NCBI GenBank assembly: GCA_949152475.1
Contig: OX424563.1
Coordinates: 1,027,001 to 1,091,000 of the forward strand
DNA: 64,000 nt
Source: Terebella lapidaria
Lineage: Eukaryota > Annelida > Polychaeta > Terebellida > Terebellidae
Direction: 5' to 3'
Below are positions 24,039 through 35,518 of this stretch, piece by piece. The stretch's first letter is position 1. Each line of letters opens with the position of its first letter. A program made the translations under genes and the position numbers. A model generated the notes under the pieces. It was given only the letters and a program-made list of their open reading frames with translations, made no database searches and was not told where the DNA came from.

Positions 24039-24048
24039 TTTATTTATT
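24039..24048 (-). terminator. Polyadenylation signals of EPDR gene B
   Basis: On the minus strand two overlapping AATAAA words lie about 165-175 bases past the gene B stop, a sensible 3' UTR length. Confidence 0.5.
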
Positions 24049-24213
24049 TCCAACAATGAGTTATTCTGTGTTGGCATCGGCTGTCGACTTTTCAGATCGG
24101 GGTAATTCCCATGGCGCGCTTGATTGGAACCATCTGCATGGCAGAGAAAAGCAATTTCAGAAAACGCTAAGCAAAGCGTAAATTCGTGCATTCATGCATC
24201 TTCATGTAAAGAA

Positions 24214-25798
24214 TTAAACGAGTCGTTGTAACCTATCAAGACATACAGTGTCCTGTCCGTTGAGGGGCATGCTTTGTCGTGGGACAGCCTGGGCAGTAGG
24301 CGGAGCACAGTTCTGCGGGATGTCGAACACTGACGGGTCGGCGATACCATTAGTCGTGTTCATGAAGGAGTTAGTGTACATACCGAAAGCCGCCTCTCCT
24401 GTGATAGATGATGATACAATACGATATAGGCAGTGAATATGAAAGACATGAAATCATCTATGTTATATGTAGTATTCGCCCACTTCCGTACGATTGTATG
24501 CTGCGATGTACAATATTATGCATGTACAATATTAAAGAATATTTTAAGTATATATTGGCACTCGTCAAGACTTGTGGCCACCGACACTGCACACTCGGAT
24601 ATAGCGGCCGGGTTACTGTAAATACAGTGGTCCCCCTCACCTTCCTCTATAATGACTTTCCTCTCTATAAAGCTAGGATAACTTTAACATGTGAATGAAT
24701 CCCTCTAATAAGACTCCCCTTTAGATAAGACCTAAATTTTATTGCAGAAGGGTAGGTCTTATCTGAGGCGGACCACAATACTGCTTGTGAAGACGTACGG
24801 CCCGTGTAGACGACCGAGGCAAAGAGAAGCGAACATGTTCCGTCCCACGAGAAAGAGACGGCGTATTCGTCCGGGTTCGGATCGGGGGTGTACGTTGTGA
24901 AGGCATCGAACTGTACCGGCGGGAAACCTTTCTTGTAGGCGAACAGCCGGTCGTCGAAGTCTGGTAAACGGGGTGGAATTTCCGTTATCATTGTGGTGAA
25001 TTAAAACAGAACGTATAAGTATATTGACTTCCTTTGCGAACTTACTATATAGAACTTATAGTCTGGTATCTGTTATGAATTTTAAGAGTAATTTTAAGTG
25101 AGATTATTTGGTATTTACCAGATTCACATTTTCTGTTCATTCGTTCATTTGACTCCTCTTGCTGGCAGGTTCCATTCAGATATGTGACGTACTGGATCGG
25201 TGGACCCTATAATGTAGATACATGTAGCTTCACGTGACACCACAATTAACGCACCGGTTTGAACACCATAACTATCGTGCTGCCGACGAACATGATAGCA
25301 TACATACCATATACCGCCGCCAAACCGAACGCAGTCATACCTGATTAAAGTCAATGAGGACCTCGTCTCTGTTTTTGATGGGGTCATAGCTGAACTTCCA
25401 GAAGATCATGTTACGAGTGCTGGAGTAGGCATACCTAAGTGGAGAATGGAGATACCATTCAACTTTCCATTTGAGTATATGTCTATGATCTCATTTAGCA
25501 TCAATAAAACACTACAGTGGAGACTACAGTAGCCTATATCTAAAACGAGGTCTGGAAAGAAGACGATTAATACAATAGTATATATTTCAAACACTCTGCT
25601 CCTCTGTAAAGACAGCAGGCCTGGAGCGGATTACTTGTAGACAGAGTTGTACATATCCGGCGGGCTGCCGACGATTCCCTCACAGCCCGCCTCGCCTATA
25701 AAACCCTCATAGTCGTCCGGCATACAGCACAGGTCCGGAGGGAAGTCCTGGGCCCGAGCGACACCGCACAGGATCAACGCTAGGGTTACGTACAACAT
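24214..25798 (-). CDS. Ependymin-related secreted protein, gene B (5 exons)
   Basis: Minus-strand ependymin/MERP family secreted protein. Exons are 25798-25635, 25434-25341, 25206-25119, 24960-24799 and 24398-24214; intron phases 2, 0, 1, 1; total 693 nt (230 aa). Signal peptide about residues 1-16, then the cysteine pair C24-C25 in DLCCMPDDYEGFIGEAG. Exon 4 shares DRLFAYKKGFPPVQF with gene A; exon 5 has TNSFMNTTNG and FDIPQNC. Exon lengths 164/94/88/162/185 against gene A's 170/94/88/159/197 show a recent tandem relationship. A GTATGT soon after DIPQNC could be a donor to a further exon; I read to the TAA. Expected to be extracellular and glycosylated (NGT, NTT sequons). Confidence 0.9.
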
Positions 25799-25830
25799 CG
25801 CTACCTCGTACTGAAACTATAATCATCCCT

Positions 25831-25838
25831 CTATATAC
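25831..25838 (-). promoter_or_regulatory. TATA-like box of EPDR gene B
   Basis: On the minus strand GTATATAG lies about 33 bases upstream of the ATG. A start site 25-30 bases downstream would give an extremely short leader, so either transcription starts just before the ATG or this is not the true box. Confidence 0.35.
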
Positions 25839-26371
25839 TCATCTCATCATTAGTGAGTGGTTCTATCAATTTCTCGTTTTTTCATCTTTTTAAATAAGGT
25901 TTTCTAAACCTCAATAAGAATGTGTATATGTACTTGTTAATGTAAATGTTCTCTCTTCACATTAATCTTTACACACAAATAATTATTAGCATATCCAGGA
26001 TTTCACAGAATCAATCACCTACCTTCCGTCTATTTAATGGGCTTCACGTCGATAACAGCCAAACATTTCCCTACAAATACACTCTCCACAATCAGGGGCA
26101 GACCCTCACCCCTCTCAGTGTACCTCATATACCACCCCACCCCGACCACTGCGAGTAAACTCCCCCCCCCCTCAAACATTTCTAGGCCATCATATCAGCG
26201 ATGAAATACTACACATGTATTATTTTTCACAAACATATGTTCCTTCACACAATTTATCGATATATTTTATGACTAATTTTTGCATGATTTTAGTGAATTT
26301 GACATGGGTTAGTTTTATCCTAATCTCATCCTATGTACATGTTCATCCGGGAACCATTTGACAGATAATTA
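25839..26371. other. Upstream of EPDR gene B, no gene
   Basis: AT-rich sequence followed by a C-rich patch at 26110-26175. No coding exon is supported. Confidence 0.35.
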
Positions 26372-26520
26372 ATTCTAAAGGACTAACCGGACCTCGGAGC
26401 CGGCTCCAAAACAATAGGGTTCATCTACGTAATATGATTGATAACTGGTGAAAATTTCTCGGAGATACGTCGAGGCTCTCATGAGTTATCGCCCGGAAAC
26501 CAAAAAGTGACAAAATCATA
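26372..26520 (-). repeat. Reverse copy of the 3.8-kb repeat fragment
   Basis: It contains the complement of the blocks at 3835-3965, including the GGAGCCGGCT block, AACTGGTGAAAATTTCTCG and GGTTTCCGG. Similarity is high over about 140 bases. Confidence 0.65.
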
Positions 26521-26833
26521 ATTAAGATTAAATTAGTTGGAAGTAATTCTCACTCACGAGTAAATAACGATAGGGTTTAATAACCCGGGCGAGTAATTTA
26601 GTTCAGGCGATCCTGGCTGACACTTCTCTCGAAAAGCACTTTTTTCGGTAACATCACTCTCCAAGAGCTATGCGGGAAGTTTGAGCATGCTCGGAGCCTG
26701 ATGAGACACATCGCACCGAGGCTGCTTTAGCAGGTCTATGTGATCCGGAAGGGGTACTGGGTTGTCCACTCACAACTCCAGAAGATCCGGGTACTACGAC
26801 CTCTGAGGGAGCAGTGGAGCACTGTGTATCATT

Positions 26834-27798
26834 CATGGGCGTAAATCCTGGGGGGGATGGAGGGGATGCATCCCCCCCTACAAAAAGGGTGGAGGGGATG
26901 AAGTATGTATTATCCCCCCCTTCAATCGGTACAAAAAAAAATGTGCCCCTAATTAAAAAAAATCGTAGTAGAGCTTCATTCATCTCCAACAGATATAGCT
27001 TGCAGAAAATTGGTCATTGCTATGTACATGTAGTATCACTGCAAAATAAATAATGTACAATCCCCGAAAACTTCTTCCTGTGCACATGGACATAAATCAC
27101 AGCGCCCAAAAAGAAGACTTCCCCCACACATTGAATCCAGAACACATAAGACCTACGGGCTACAGAAATCTATACAGTATACTATAGCTTTTCTGCTTTG
27201 CGCCGATTGAAGACGTGGCTTCGCTCATCCATGACGCAGAAGCGACTCAACTCCGTATGCGTTTCCCATGTCCACAAAGATGAGTTAGACAATGTGCATA
27301 TCAAGGAACTGGCAGAAAACTTTGCATCTCGTTCAGCACAAAGAAAATCAATATTCGGTGAATTCTGAGTTGACTACATGTACTTGAACATACATGGGAA
27401 TAAAATAGTTTTAGTGAAGATTTGCAATTTTTGTTACTGGTAAATTGGTTGACCTTTACCGGCAAGTTTGTAGCCTGTCATGTCTTTGAGGTCATATAAG
27501 TTGGTGATTTCTATGCTCATATAACAATAATAATACCGGTACATGAACAGGTGAACTTTGCTGATGAAAAAAAATTGTGTATCACAAAGTGACACAAACA
27601 AATTTGAAGAAATTGTGGGGGAAAATTCCCCTGAATATAATGAAAGTCAATGCCATATATGCTCTGAGAATGCTTCTAGAAGAGCTAAAAATGAAAAAAA
27701 AATCCGGGGGGCTTACGGCGCCCCCCGACCCCCAGACCGTTTCTGGATCGCTTCGCTCGCCCATACCCCCCTACTAAATATATAAATCTACGCCACTG
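26834..27798 (+). mobile_element. Non-autonomous hAT element nested in the DIRS relic
   Basis: The ends are CATGGGCGTAAATC and the complement of CAGTGGCGTAGATT. They are flanked by a perfect 8-bp duplication GTATCATT (26826-26833 and 27799-27806), the size hAT transposases make. Inside are C/G-rich subterminal patches (26850-26920; 27710-27780) and the C-terminal end of a hAT transposase (27186-27368). At 965 bp it lacks the catalytic part and is an internally deleted derivative. Confidence 0.85.
27186..27368 (+). pseudogene. hAT transposase C-terminal fragment
   Basis: A plus-strand frame ending in TGA at 27366-27368 encodes FSALRRLKTWLRSSMTQKRL, then a run ending KSIFGEF. This matches the conserved C-terminal dimerisation segment of ZMYM1/THAP-like hAT transposases (the RRLKT-R-MTQ-RL signature). 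Everything upstream of the segment is missing, so it is a relic that could not transpose by itself. Confidence 0.8.
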
Positions 27799-27978
27799 GT
27801 ATCATTCTGACCCAATGGGAATTCTGCACGACAACATTGTCCAGTAGCACTGCCGGGGGGTAGACACCCAAACATTCCGTCCCAGTACACCGATATGGCA
27901 TCGACCTCCCAAGCCTGCTTGTTCGAAATTGGCGAAACAAAAGTCGGCAGCTTGGCGTTCTACCTGGTTGCTAAAAGA

Positions 27979-28503
27979 TCAACCAATCACAAATCGCCCC
28001 AAACACCACGGGGACAAGGACCACTCCATGGGCTGAATTTGACCCTGGTGACATAGGCGATCGGCCCACACATTCATGTGACCTGGAATATGAGGAGCCC
28101 TGAGAGTAATATGTCGATTGATACACCAGGTCATAAGTTCCACTGACAGAGAGACATAGACTTGGTGCCTTCCTGCTTGTTTATATCTGTCATGACCGTC
28201 GAATTGTCCCAGTGCGAGCAGAACAACCTGAGCCAAGAACTGGTGTTCCCAATGCTGTAATGCTAGAAACACCACCCTCAACTGCAGGACATCGATGTGA
28301 TCGTCCTGTTGTGAAGGAGACCACAGTACCGAAATCTCCTGACCAACCCTCCAAACTGGCATCAATAAAGGGATGTCTGGAGGGAGGAGGCTGATAGAAC
28401 GGAGTCCTTTCCCCCCCCCCCCACCCCAGAAGAGATTGGACGGGTCCAGCCACCAACACAAGTCTTCAACCACCCGGTCGGATACTGCCACTAGTTGGGT
28501 CAT
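27979..28503 (-). pseudogene. DIRS RNase H fragment
   Basis: A 174-residue frame on the minus strand. Its first third has a poly-Gly stretch where the expected TDAS-GWG motif has slipped into a neighbouring frame. Its last third retains LRAPHIPGHMNVWADRL and QIQPMEWSLSP, typical of the end of DIRS RNase H. Confidence 0.7.
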
Positions 28504-28643
28504 ATCCCCAGTTGCTTGTGACCAATTTGCATCGGAATGAAGCTGGAGACCGCATATCTTCTCTGTTGAGGCCAGAGTGCCGATTAGGGGCTGCCAACGA
28601 GGATTGGGCTGCGGACTTCGATCTGAGAAACCGCAGGATTGCT

Positions 28644-29291
28644 CTAATAACTTTGACTGACGTTCCTCAGCTGGGATAACAGATCCAGAGGTAGTCCAAA
28701 ATCGATAGCACAGAAAGGCAAAGTCATACCGAGGTGATAAATCTTAATTGTTTTGGTTGATCTTGCCCATCGAGACTGGCAGAGAACCACCACACACTGA
28801 GACTGACGAACAAGCATCTTTGGGCATTGGTGTCTGATTAACCTGTCAACCAGATACTGATAAAGAACTATGTCATTCCGATGGCCCAGCACCTGAAGCT
28901 CTCTGACAATTGTGAAGATCCAAGGGGCAGTGGACAGCCCGAACGGTAACGCCGGAAACTGCCACCTGACCCTGATAAAGAACCTGAGATACTTCCTGAT
29001 TGACCTCCGCATGGGAATGAGGAAGTACACATCCTTGAAGTTGATGGTCACGACCCAACCTTTCAAAGGCATAGCCGACCTTACCACCTCTGGAGTCTCC
29101 ATGGTGAAGGTCGGAATGTGAACATATGATTCAGTCGAGAGATCGAGCAAGCGCACGCCCCTTACCTCGACCATATGAGGAGGCGTTGGAGCTCGGCTGA
29201 GCTGACTGCTGTTGCCACTTGCGCTGCTGTGGCTGTTGAAGGAGCATCTTTGCCCACCTCTCCTTGGCCTTAGATTTCTGAAGAGAGACAT
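28644..29291 (-). pseudogene. DIRS reverse transcriptase fragment
   Basis: A 215-residue minus-strand frame. Residues about 64-125 carry TMETPEVVRSAMPLKGW, then INFKDVYFLIPM (normally DLKDAYFHIP) and LPFGLSTAPWIFT. The YLDD box is altered to YLVD and is followed by loss of similarity, consistent with a frameshift. It is expected to be non-functional. Confidence 0.75.
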
Positions 29292-30887
29292 CAGTAGAGG
29301 CCTTTGACCGATCCTCCTGACGAGTCCTCAGCGCTTCCAACACCTCATGGATATTGAAAATGTCCTGCTCCTGCATCTTTGACGGATCTACATCCAGGGC
29401 AGACGAAATGTCCAAGACTTTAGGTTGGGTTTCAACGGCAGAGTTCCCTACTGGGGACGACCACGCTTGTCCTCGAGCCTTCGCAGTGAAGATATTCTGA
29501 ACACCAGCGCCAAACGAAAATGCACCTTGAGTTGCTAAGGCAGAGAACCTGAAATCAAGCCCGGCCACTCCTCGCCAGTAAGCCTACGGACATAATCCAG
29601 CTTATCCGCCCAGGGGATTGTTAGGCTCGTCTTCCTCCTGAGAGCCCAGGTCCTCCTCATGCAAGCACTTGGAACGAAAGAAACTTGACGGCCCGGCAAA
29701 GGAGCTATACCTTCCTCCTCAGACTCAAAAGGTAAATCATCTGAATTCCCTACAGAGGTAGAAGAAGCCGGTGCTGTGGGGCCGGAATACGCTGAACCTC
29801 AGGGATAGGAAATGAGTTGGTATCCAGGGATCGAGCTCAAAGGAGTATGAAACGTGTGGAAGCCGGAGAAACCGCAGAAGCCGCTGCCAGCGTGGACTGT
29901 ACAGACACCACCAGCTGCCGACACCAGAGGAACCTGCAGCACAGACGTTACCGGAGCTGGCTTAGACAAATCAGGAAGAGGACAATCTGGCGGAATTTAA
30001 CCCTCTTCAAAATCCTCTGCTACCTGCGGAAACAAGCTGACATTAGAATCGAATGATAATGACTTCTGCATGGCCTCCGGGGTCCTGGTCACCTGAGATG
30101 CTGCCAGCCTGCAGTTCACTAATTGAGACGTTTACAGAATTGAATTCTCTCTGGGCATGTTTTGGCCCCTGGCCTGGCTACCCTCTGGCGGAGCTGGGTT
30201 AGAGTTAACCAACACCAAACAGGAATAAAGGCGTGAAAAACTTGTGGTATTACGAAGGTAGCACTGGTTCTGGGAAGCCGGCTCCTAAGAACCGAGAAAT
30301 GCTGAAAGATGAAGACAAATCATTACTTACAGCAGTAATCAAATGTAGTAATGCTACATCTTGATCTTCGAGCCTCTGATCGGCCTGCTTGTGCCTAGAC
30401 TTAGCGCTGGAACTAGCGGATGGACTGGGAGCGAAAGGGAAGGGCTTTGTCAACCTTTCCTGTTGAAAGGCCCGAAGTCCTCGTCATTTACCGACCACCG
30501 AGCACTAATTCCACAGCAGGCAGTGAGACGACATAAGGGTCGACACATCCAACAGTGCCCCACTTGGGCAGAAATTTTTGCAGCCAGGGCACTTGATCTG
30601 AAAAGTTTCACAAGTGAACAAAGGACGTTGGCGATGATCGAGGAAGCTAAACTATCCGCTGAGGATTTTACCACTTTCTCAGAGAAAACTGTACTAAAAG
30701 TACTCCAAACGTACAGTAGCTGTATGAGGTACACTAAAGTAGAGCAGAAACTCCAAAGATGACGATCGTAATCCTCAGAGAAAAGGCAAAAACTCCAATT
30801 TGAAAGGCTGACGTAAGATCTTTTGTCTTGCCGCCAAAAGCAGGGACAAAGGTAATGGTGGTTCTGGGGGAACAGTTTCGTCAACAA
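29131..30887 (-). pseudogene. DIRS gag-like region, broken
   Basis: Three minus-strand frames (30887-30450, 30453-30250, 29568-29131) are separated by stops. The first ends with a Cys/His cluster (GHCWMCRPLCR) typical of DIRS gag, the second is Ser/Pro/Ala-rich, and the third is rich in Gln, Lys and Arg and overlaps the RT frame by about 160 bases. Confidence 0.6.
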
Positions 30888-30890
30888 ACT

Positions 30891-32279
30891 CAGTTGAGTA
30901 TTGTCAAGAAACTGTCACGAAATACATGAGTTTGAGGGGCATAGAATGATAGAGTGACCAGTTTAAGAGAGTTTGGCATTAAAAAGTTTAATGGCACTCT
31001 CACCCTCTCATTAGAAAACCATCTAAGATTACCCGAAGTGTTTATTGGAGAGGTCAAAGTGTGGACATAAATAGGTTTCATGTGACTGTTTTCCTCGAGC
31101 CTGTGCGATTTCATCATTATTCATTGAAAACTCCGTGCATAGAGCGTTCACAAACCATGTGTGCTAAACAAGCCAGTTTGAGCACAAAATGTGTTGTCAA
31201 TCGGCCAATTTGGTTGCAGTGGCAATTGGTTGATTGGTGCTGTGATCTTAGCATAAGACATGCCGTCATAATTGGTTCAGAAAGCTCGAGCCCCATGAGC
31301 TATCTTTTCACTCTAAAACATCTTTTGAACAGCATTGCACAATATGGTCTTGACGGGCAGCTCTAAAATTGTAATAAAACTTTTCCAATTATGGGACATG
31401 AATCACTCAAGCGCATTAGTCAGCAGATGTTCTGCCATATACTCGCCATGTTGTCATGATATAAACTGAGAAGTGAACCAAAGCTGTTTTTGTTCAATGC
31501 CCCAAACGATAACTGCACCACAGACCAATGCTCATCATTTCAGTTGATGCTGTAAATCAGAATAGGTCTTCTTCAGAAGCATATTTTAGAGACTTTTTAC
31601 GGAATGCACTTTTGTGAAATCCACAAAATATGCATCAGACAGATTACCGCAATACATGTACAAGTGAAAGACCACAAGATTTGGTTGAGATTTTGCACCG
31701 ACGACATGTGGATAATCCTTTTGAAGTCATGTGAAAACATCAGTCATGTAACATGTATTTATTGCAGGGAGCTGAACCTGTCAAATAGTATGTCTGAAAT
31801 GTGCATAACATATACTGTTTGATAATCTGATAAATACAAAACGAATATAACAACCGTCACTTAACATACCAAACATAACAAGATGTATCATAAAGTTTTA
31901 AACTTATTCAAAGACCGTAATAATGATTTGGTTGTGTACAATATTCATTTTCCAACAGCATAGAACAATGCAGCAGAACAGTTATTTCTAAACACAACTA
32001 ATCATAATCCACTCAAATCCCAAGTAAGTTGATTTGGAGAAATTCATAACATACTCAATGGTACCATGTATTGCAGTATTTATTCAACTTAGCATGTATA
32101 ATACTCATGCGAATTTCCTGCAATTTATTTTCCTGTAAAATGAACCAAGATACTTCATGTAACAATTATTAAGTTATGAACGTCGAATGCGATACCCTGG
32201 TAAGCCGTAACGTGTGTCAGATTATAGCATACTGTTCACAAGCAATCCAAATCATATTGATGAATATATCAGTATCCTC
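30891..32279. other. No recognised feature between DIRS relic and C2orf42-like gene
   Basis: AT-rich sequence; open frames here are short and show no family resemblance. I see no exon or structured repeat. Confidence 0.4.
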
Positions 32280-32285
32280 TTTATT
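32280..32285 (-). terminator. Polyadenylation signal of the C2orf42-like gene
   Basis: AATAAA on the minus strand, about 80 bases past the stop codon, the only such word close to the gene end. Confidence 0.6.
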
Positions 32286-32364
32286 TAAAGCATGATGCAT
32301 TAGCAAGAGCAGCTGGCCTTTGCATGAAGAAGCATCAGTGTCAATTTGTCATCCTCCAAGAACT

Positions 32365-35300
32365 TCACATGGCCGGTTGAATCTGAATCATTTCCATCTC
32401 ACTGGTGCCCGCGCCACTGCCCGCTCGGAACTCCATCTGACCGTTCCGCTGGTGTCCATACTCAAACTTAATGCGCAGCTCCCCGATATGCGACTTGGGC
32501 AGGATGTCGGGAATCCACTCTATCACAAACGGTGTTGGATCTTTCTGCTCTGGAGACGTCACTCCTGTCATAGGAGAGAACAGAGCGAGAAGGTTTGTGA
32601 GCGAATCAGAATCATGTCTTGGTAGTACTGGGTGGTAGATGACCTCACTACGTGTTTGGCGTGGGTCCTGAATATAGAGTAAAATTTAGCATCACATCTA
32701 TCACAGAGCAATATTCAAAAGGTTGTGCAAGAAGACCAGACTAACCAACACGAAGGAAAGTCTTCAATTCAAAAGGCCTGATAGGCGTCTTGCCGCCGAC
32801 ACTATTGGAGTTGTCAGAGAGATGCTTCGGCTGCTCATACAAGTCGTAGCTTCCGTCTCGGTTCTCCACGAAACTTCTCGTGATCTCAAGAGGCATCTGT
32901 GTGCAAGCAAATACAGGAAACATGAGGGGACAATATACCATAGCAGACAGGACTAGTATGCCATTTGGAGAAGTTTAAAATGGTCATTAGGCACAGTGAT
33001 TTCTACAAAATGTAGACTTAGATTTGAATGCAAAATTAGACAGAACTATCTTACCTCTGGTGTGTCAAAGATGTGTTTGACTTGGAAGATGGATGTGATA
33101 TACCAAGAATACTTGGTAAAGCTGCCCAGTGGCATGGCATCCCTACGTATGAACCCTGTTGTGAAGTTAGGAAGCCTTTTCTTCTTGCACCCGGCTGAGA
33201 TTCTCTGCTGGATGCAGTCAAAGAACTTCTGTGGTGAGTGGAACACCAAGGGATCAGGGTTACCTGTAGATAGGGGAAGAACATTCCTGAACAAAACACA
33301 ATTGTATTAGGACATCCATTACTGGAAAGCAGCTAACACAAGATCTTCCACACCCAATACACAGATATGGTAGTTTGAACAATTCAAAATAATAAAAAAA
33401 ATGTAATAGAATTTACCATCATACCATCATTTCCAGTATTCATGGTATATAGGACATTACAATTTATGTTGAAACTGACCATCAAATTGATAGTGCATAG
33501 TTTGGTTGATCCTCTCAGTGACACTCGCCAGCCACTGCTGAAATGACAAGTCGACTTTGCTCTCTTCCACACCTGAAAGTACATGGTACAAATCCATAAC
33601 ATCATAATAATGTTTAATCTATTAGTAGAACACTCAAAAATAATAATATATATGCTTCCTTCCAATTATCAGAGCTTTTATGATGTACTGGATCACCATG
33701 CTGATTTGAAAGAATAATGACTTTAAGACTCTAATTTATTCAATGGCTAAATTGGTTTGATTGACTGCATGAAAACCTACTTGACTTTTTAGGTGTAGAA
33801 ACGGATTTAGCTGGAGTTGACTTCGGCGTTGAAACCTTTTTTTGAGCTGGTTGTATTGGAGCTGCCACAGAGATAGTCTGATGCGACGCGGTCGTGGTTT
33901 CTGCAGCCTCTGTCAGTTTCACCAGGGCATCGCTTGTCTGCACTGTTGGGAACACGACAAACATAGTCATTCTTCTGGAAAGGATGCGTTCTTCTCCATA
34001 AACTTGTAAGGCTCACGATGCCAAGCAGGTATTATTCATGTAAATATCTTACAAACTGCAATAATGTAAGTGTAATAGCACAGTTTAAACATGATTATCA
34101 GTTTGAGACACCTGAACCATGTGATGAGCAATTAAGCTGCGGATGTTTTATCTGCTTATTATTTACCCAGCGTCTCTGAATCCATGAGCAAGCTGACATC
34201 AGTCTTGAGGCGCTTTGCTCCATCTTGCAGCGCTAGAATGTCCTCCGATACAATGACCTCCGTATTGGCGTCGTCAGACTTGAGGTTGATGCTGTCCATC
34301 TGGACGATCTGTTCTTCCACGGGAATTTGCTCGGTCTCCGTGGTAACGACATCTGCCGTGATTGTGGCAAGGTCCTGTGACAGTCCAGTGTCGATTGTCA
34401 CCATCATGCTCATGGGATCTGCAAAACAGCAAGGTCAAATCACAGCTAGGCATTGGATGGCTGGATAAAGACATTACATGCAGTGTACAATTACATTACT
34501 TGATGACGAAGTGAACTTTGGGATACATTGTACAACACCATACAAACATATATAAAAGTGATACCTGTACATGAAAACTCATCCAGGTTGATATAATAAC
34601 CAAACTCCTCGGCCAGTTGCTCATCACTTGCGAATGCACAAATGCAGGCATAGAAGTGGACACAACGTTTTGGGCCATCGTCCTTCGTGGGACCAACTTT
34701 CCCGAGCTGTAATAATTATATTCATGTCAATAACCTATCTGAATCACATTATGGATACTTGGAATGAAACATGTCTACTAACACATAAATTGGAAGTATA
34801 ATTTAGCAATTTTCACCTTGAACACACGACAACTGCACTGGAATTTTCTTTCGGGCTGTGATCGGTTGCGACTAGTTTCGAAGAATGCAAAGTGCAGAAA
34901 GCCGAGTGGATGTTTGTTATTTGCCTTGCATTTGACAACCATGATGTTCTTGGTGACCCTCTGCACGAGGGGGCCTGAGGTCTCTGTAGCTAGTAACCAG
35001 ATATCCTGCTTGGTTTCAGGAGGCACAAACAGGGAGTTCAGTACCGAGTTCTTCAAGGTCAATGGTATGGCTTCTTCGACACAGTTTACTGCCGCTTTGA
35101 CATGCTGGCAGGATTGCTGGTTATTGATTGATTTCACCGAAAACTTGGCACATGTTTCCACATAGCACTTTGCGGCTGTCTCCAAGACAACTGGGTCAAC
35201 ATGTTCTGGGGCATTCCCTTCCATATCTTGAACCAGGGGGAGCTGAACAAATCCGCGATAGTCAGGCCCCCGATCCCGCAGTCTTACTGAGTACACTTGT

Positions 35301-35518
35301 ACTGTGGATCCAGTTATGATCTTCACTGAGTCGGCACTGTGGCCTTTCTTGCGCTCTCTCTCCTTGAAGACAACATCACATTTCTTGTTTTTGCAGCTGA
35401 TTCCTCGGGTGCCATTTAATGTTCCACATTTGGGACAGCGCCTGATTCCTCGCAGGGTCGGCTTGCCAAGGTCTTCCATCATCACACGGAACTTCTGCTC
35501 GGTGGTCTGGGTTGTCAT
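32365..35518 (-). CDS. C2orf42: C2orf42 orthologue (8 coding exons)
   Basis: Conserved animal protein of unknown function, probably a nuclear zinc-binding protein. Coding exons: 35518-34817, 34706-34565, 34418-34167, 33942-33781, 33572-33480, 33263-33055, 32896-32746, 32564-32365; 1,911 nt (636 aa; human about 574). All junctions are GT-AG and in phase. Residues 28-47 form a Cys4 motif ([20 protein letters not shown]). Across the exon 1/2 junction there is CSC, 18 residues, then CVH and a following [10 protein letters not shown]. The central exons 3-4 are acidic then Lys/Ser/Thr-rich and poorly conserved. The C-terminal third (exons 5-8: [53 protein letters not shown]) is nearly collinear with the vertebrate protein. 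The ATG at 35518 lies just after a possible acceptor near 35543, so a 5' non-coding exon is likely. Confidence 0.94.

Larger units (their letters stand above)
26600..30890 (-). mobile_element. Degenerate DIRS-type retrotransposon (gag-RT-RNase H)
   Basis: Reading the minus strand from about 30890: a gag-like region with a Cys cluster (HCWMCRPLC) and a serine-rich part; a charged/Gln-rich gag tail (29568-29131); reverse transcriptase (29291-28644) with PALPFGLSTAPWIFT; RNase H (28503-27979) with LRAPHIPGHMNVWADRL; then a stretch (about 27975-27850) resembling the DIRS linker LPTFVSPI...QAWEVDAIS. After a nested insertion (26834-27798) the frame resumes as YPDLLEL...NPVPLP and fades near 26600. 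The YLDD polymerase motif is YLVD. Frameshifts and stops separate the pieces (the RNase H aspartate motif IDASLEGW is in another frame than the rest). No tyrosine recombinase or terminal repeats are found, so it is an inactive, 3'-truncated relic. Confidence 0.75.

Noticed and set aside
26654..26989. Minus-strand 111-residue frame as a gene
   Set aside because: It spans the junction between the hAT insertion and the DIRS relic, so it is a chimeric artefact.
30361..30762. 133-residue plus-strand frame
   Set aside because: It is the complement of the DIRS gag-like region, whose Cys motif reads on the minus strand; no homology on the plus strand.
34778..34816. Extension of C2orf42 exon 1 to the stop at 34778
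   Set aside because: The family alignment continues in the exon at 34706 after a consensus donor at 34816-34815; the extension is intronic.
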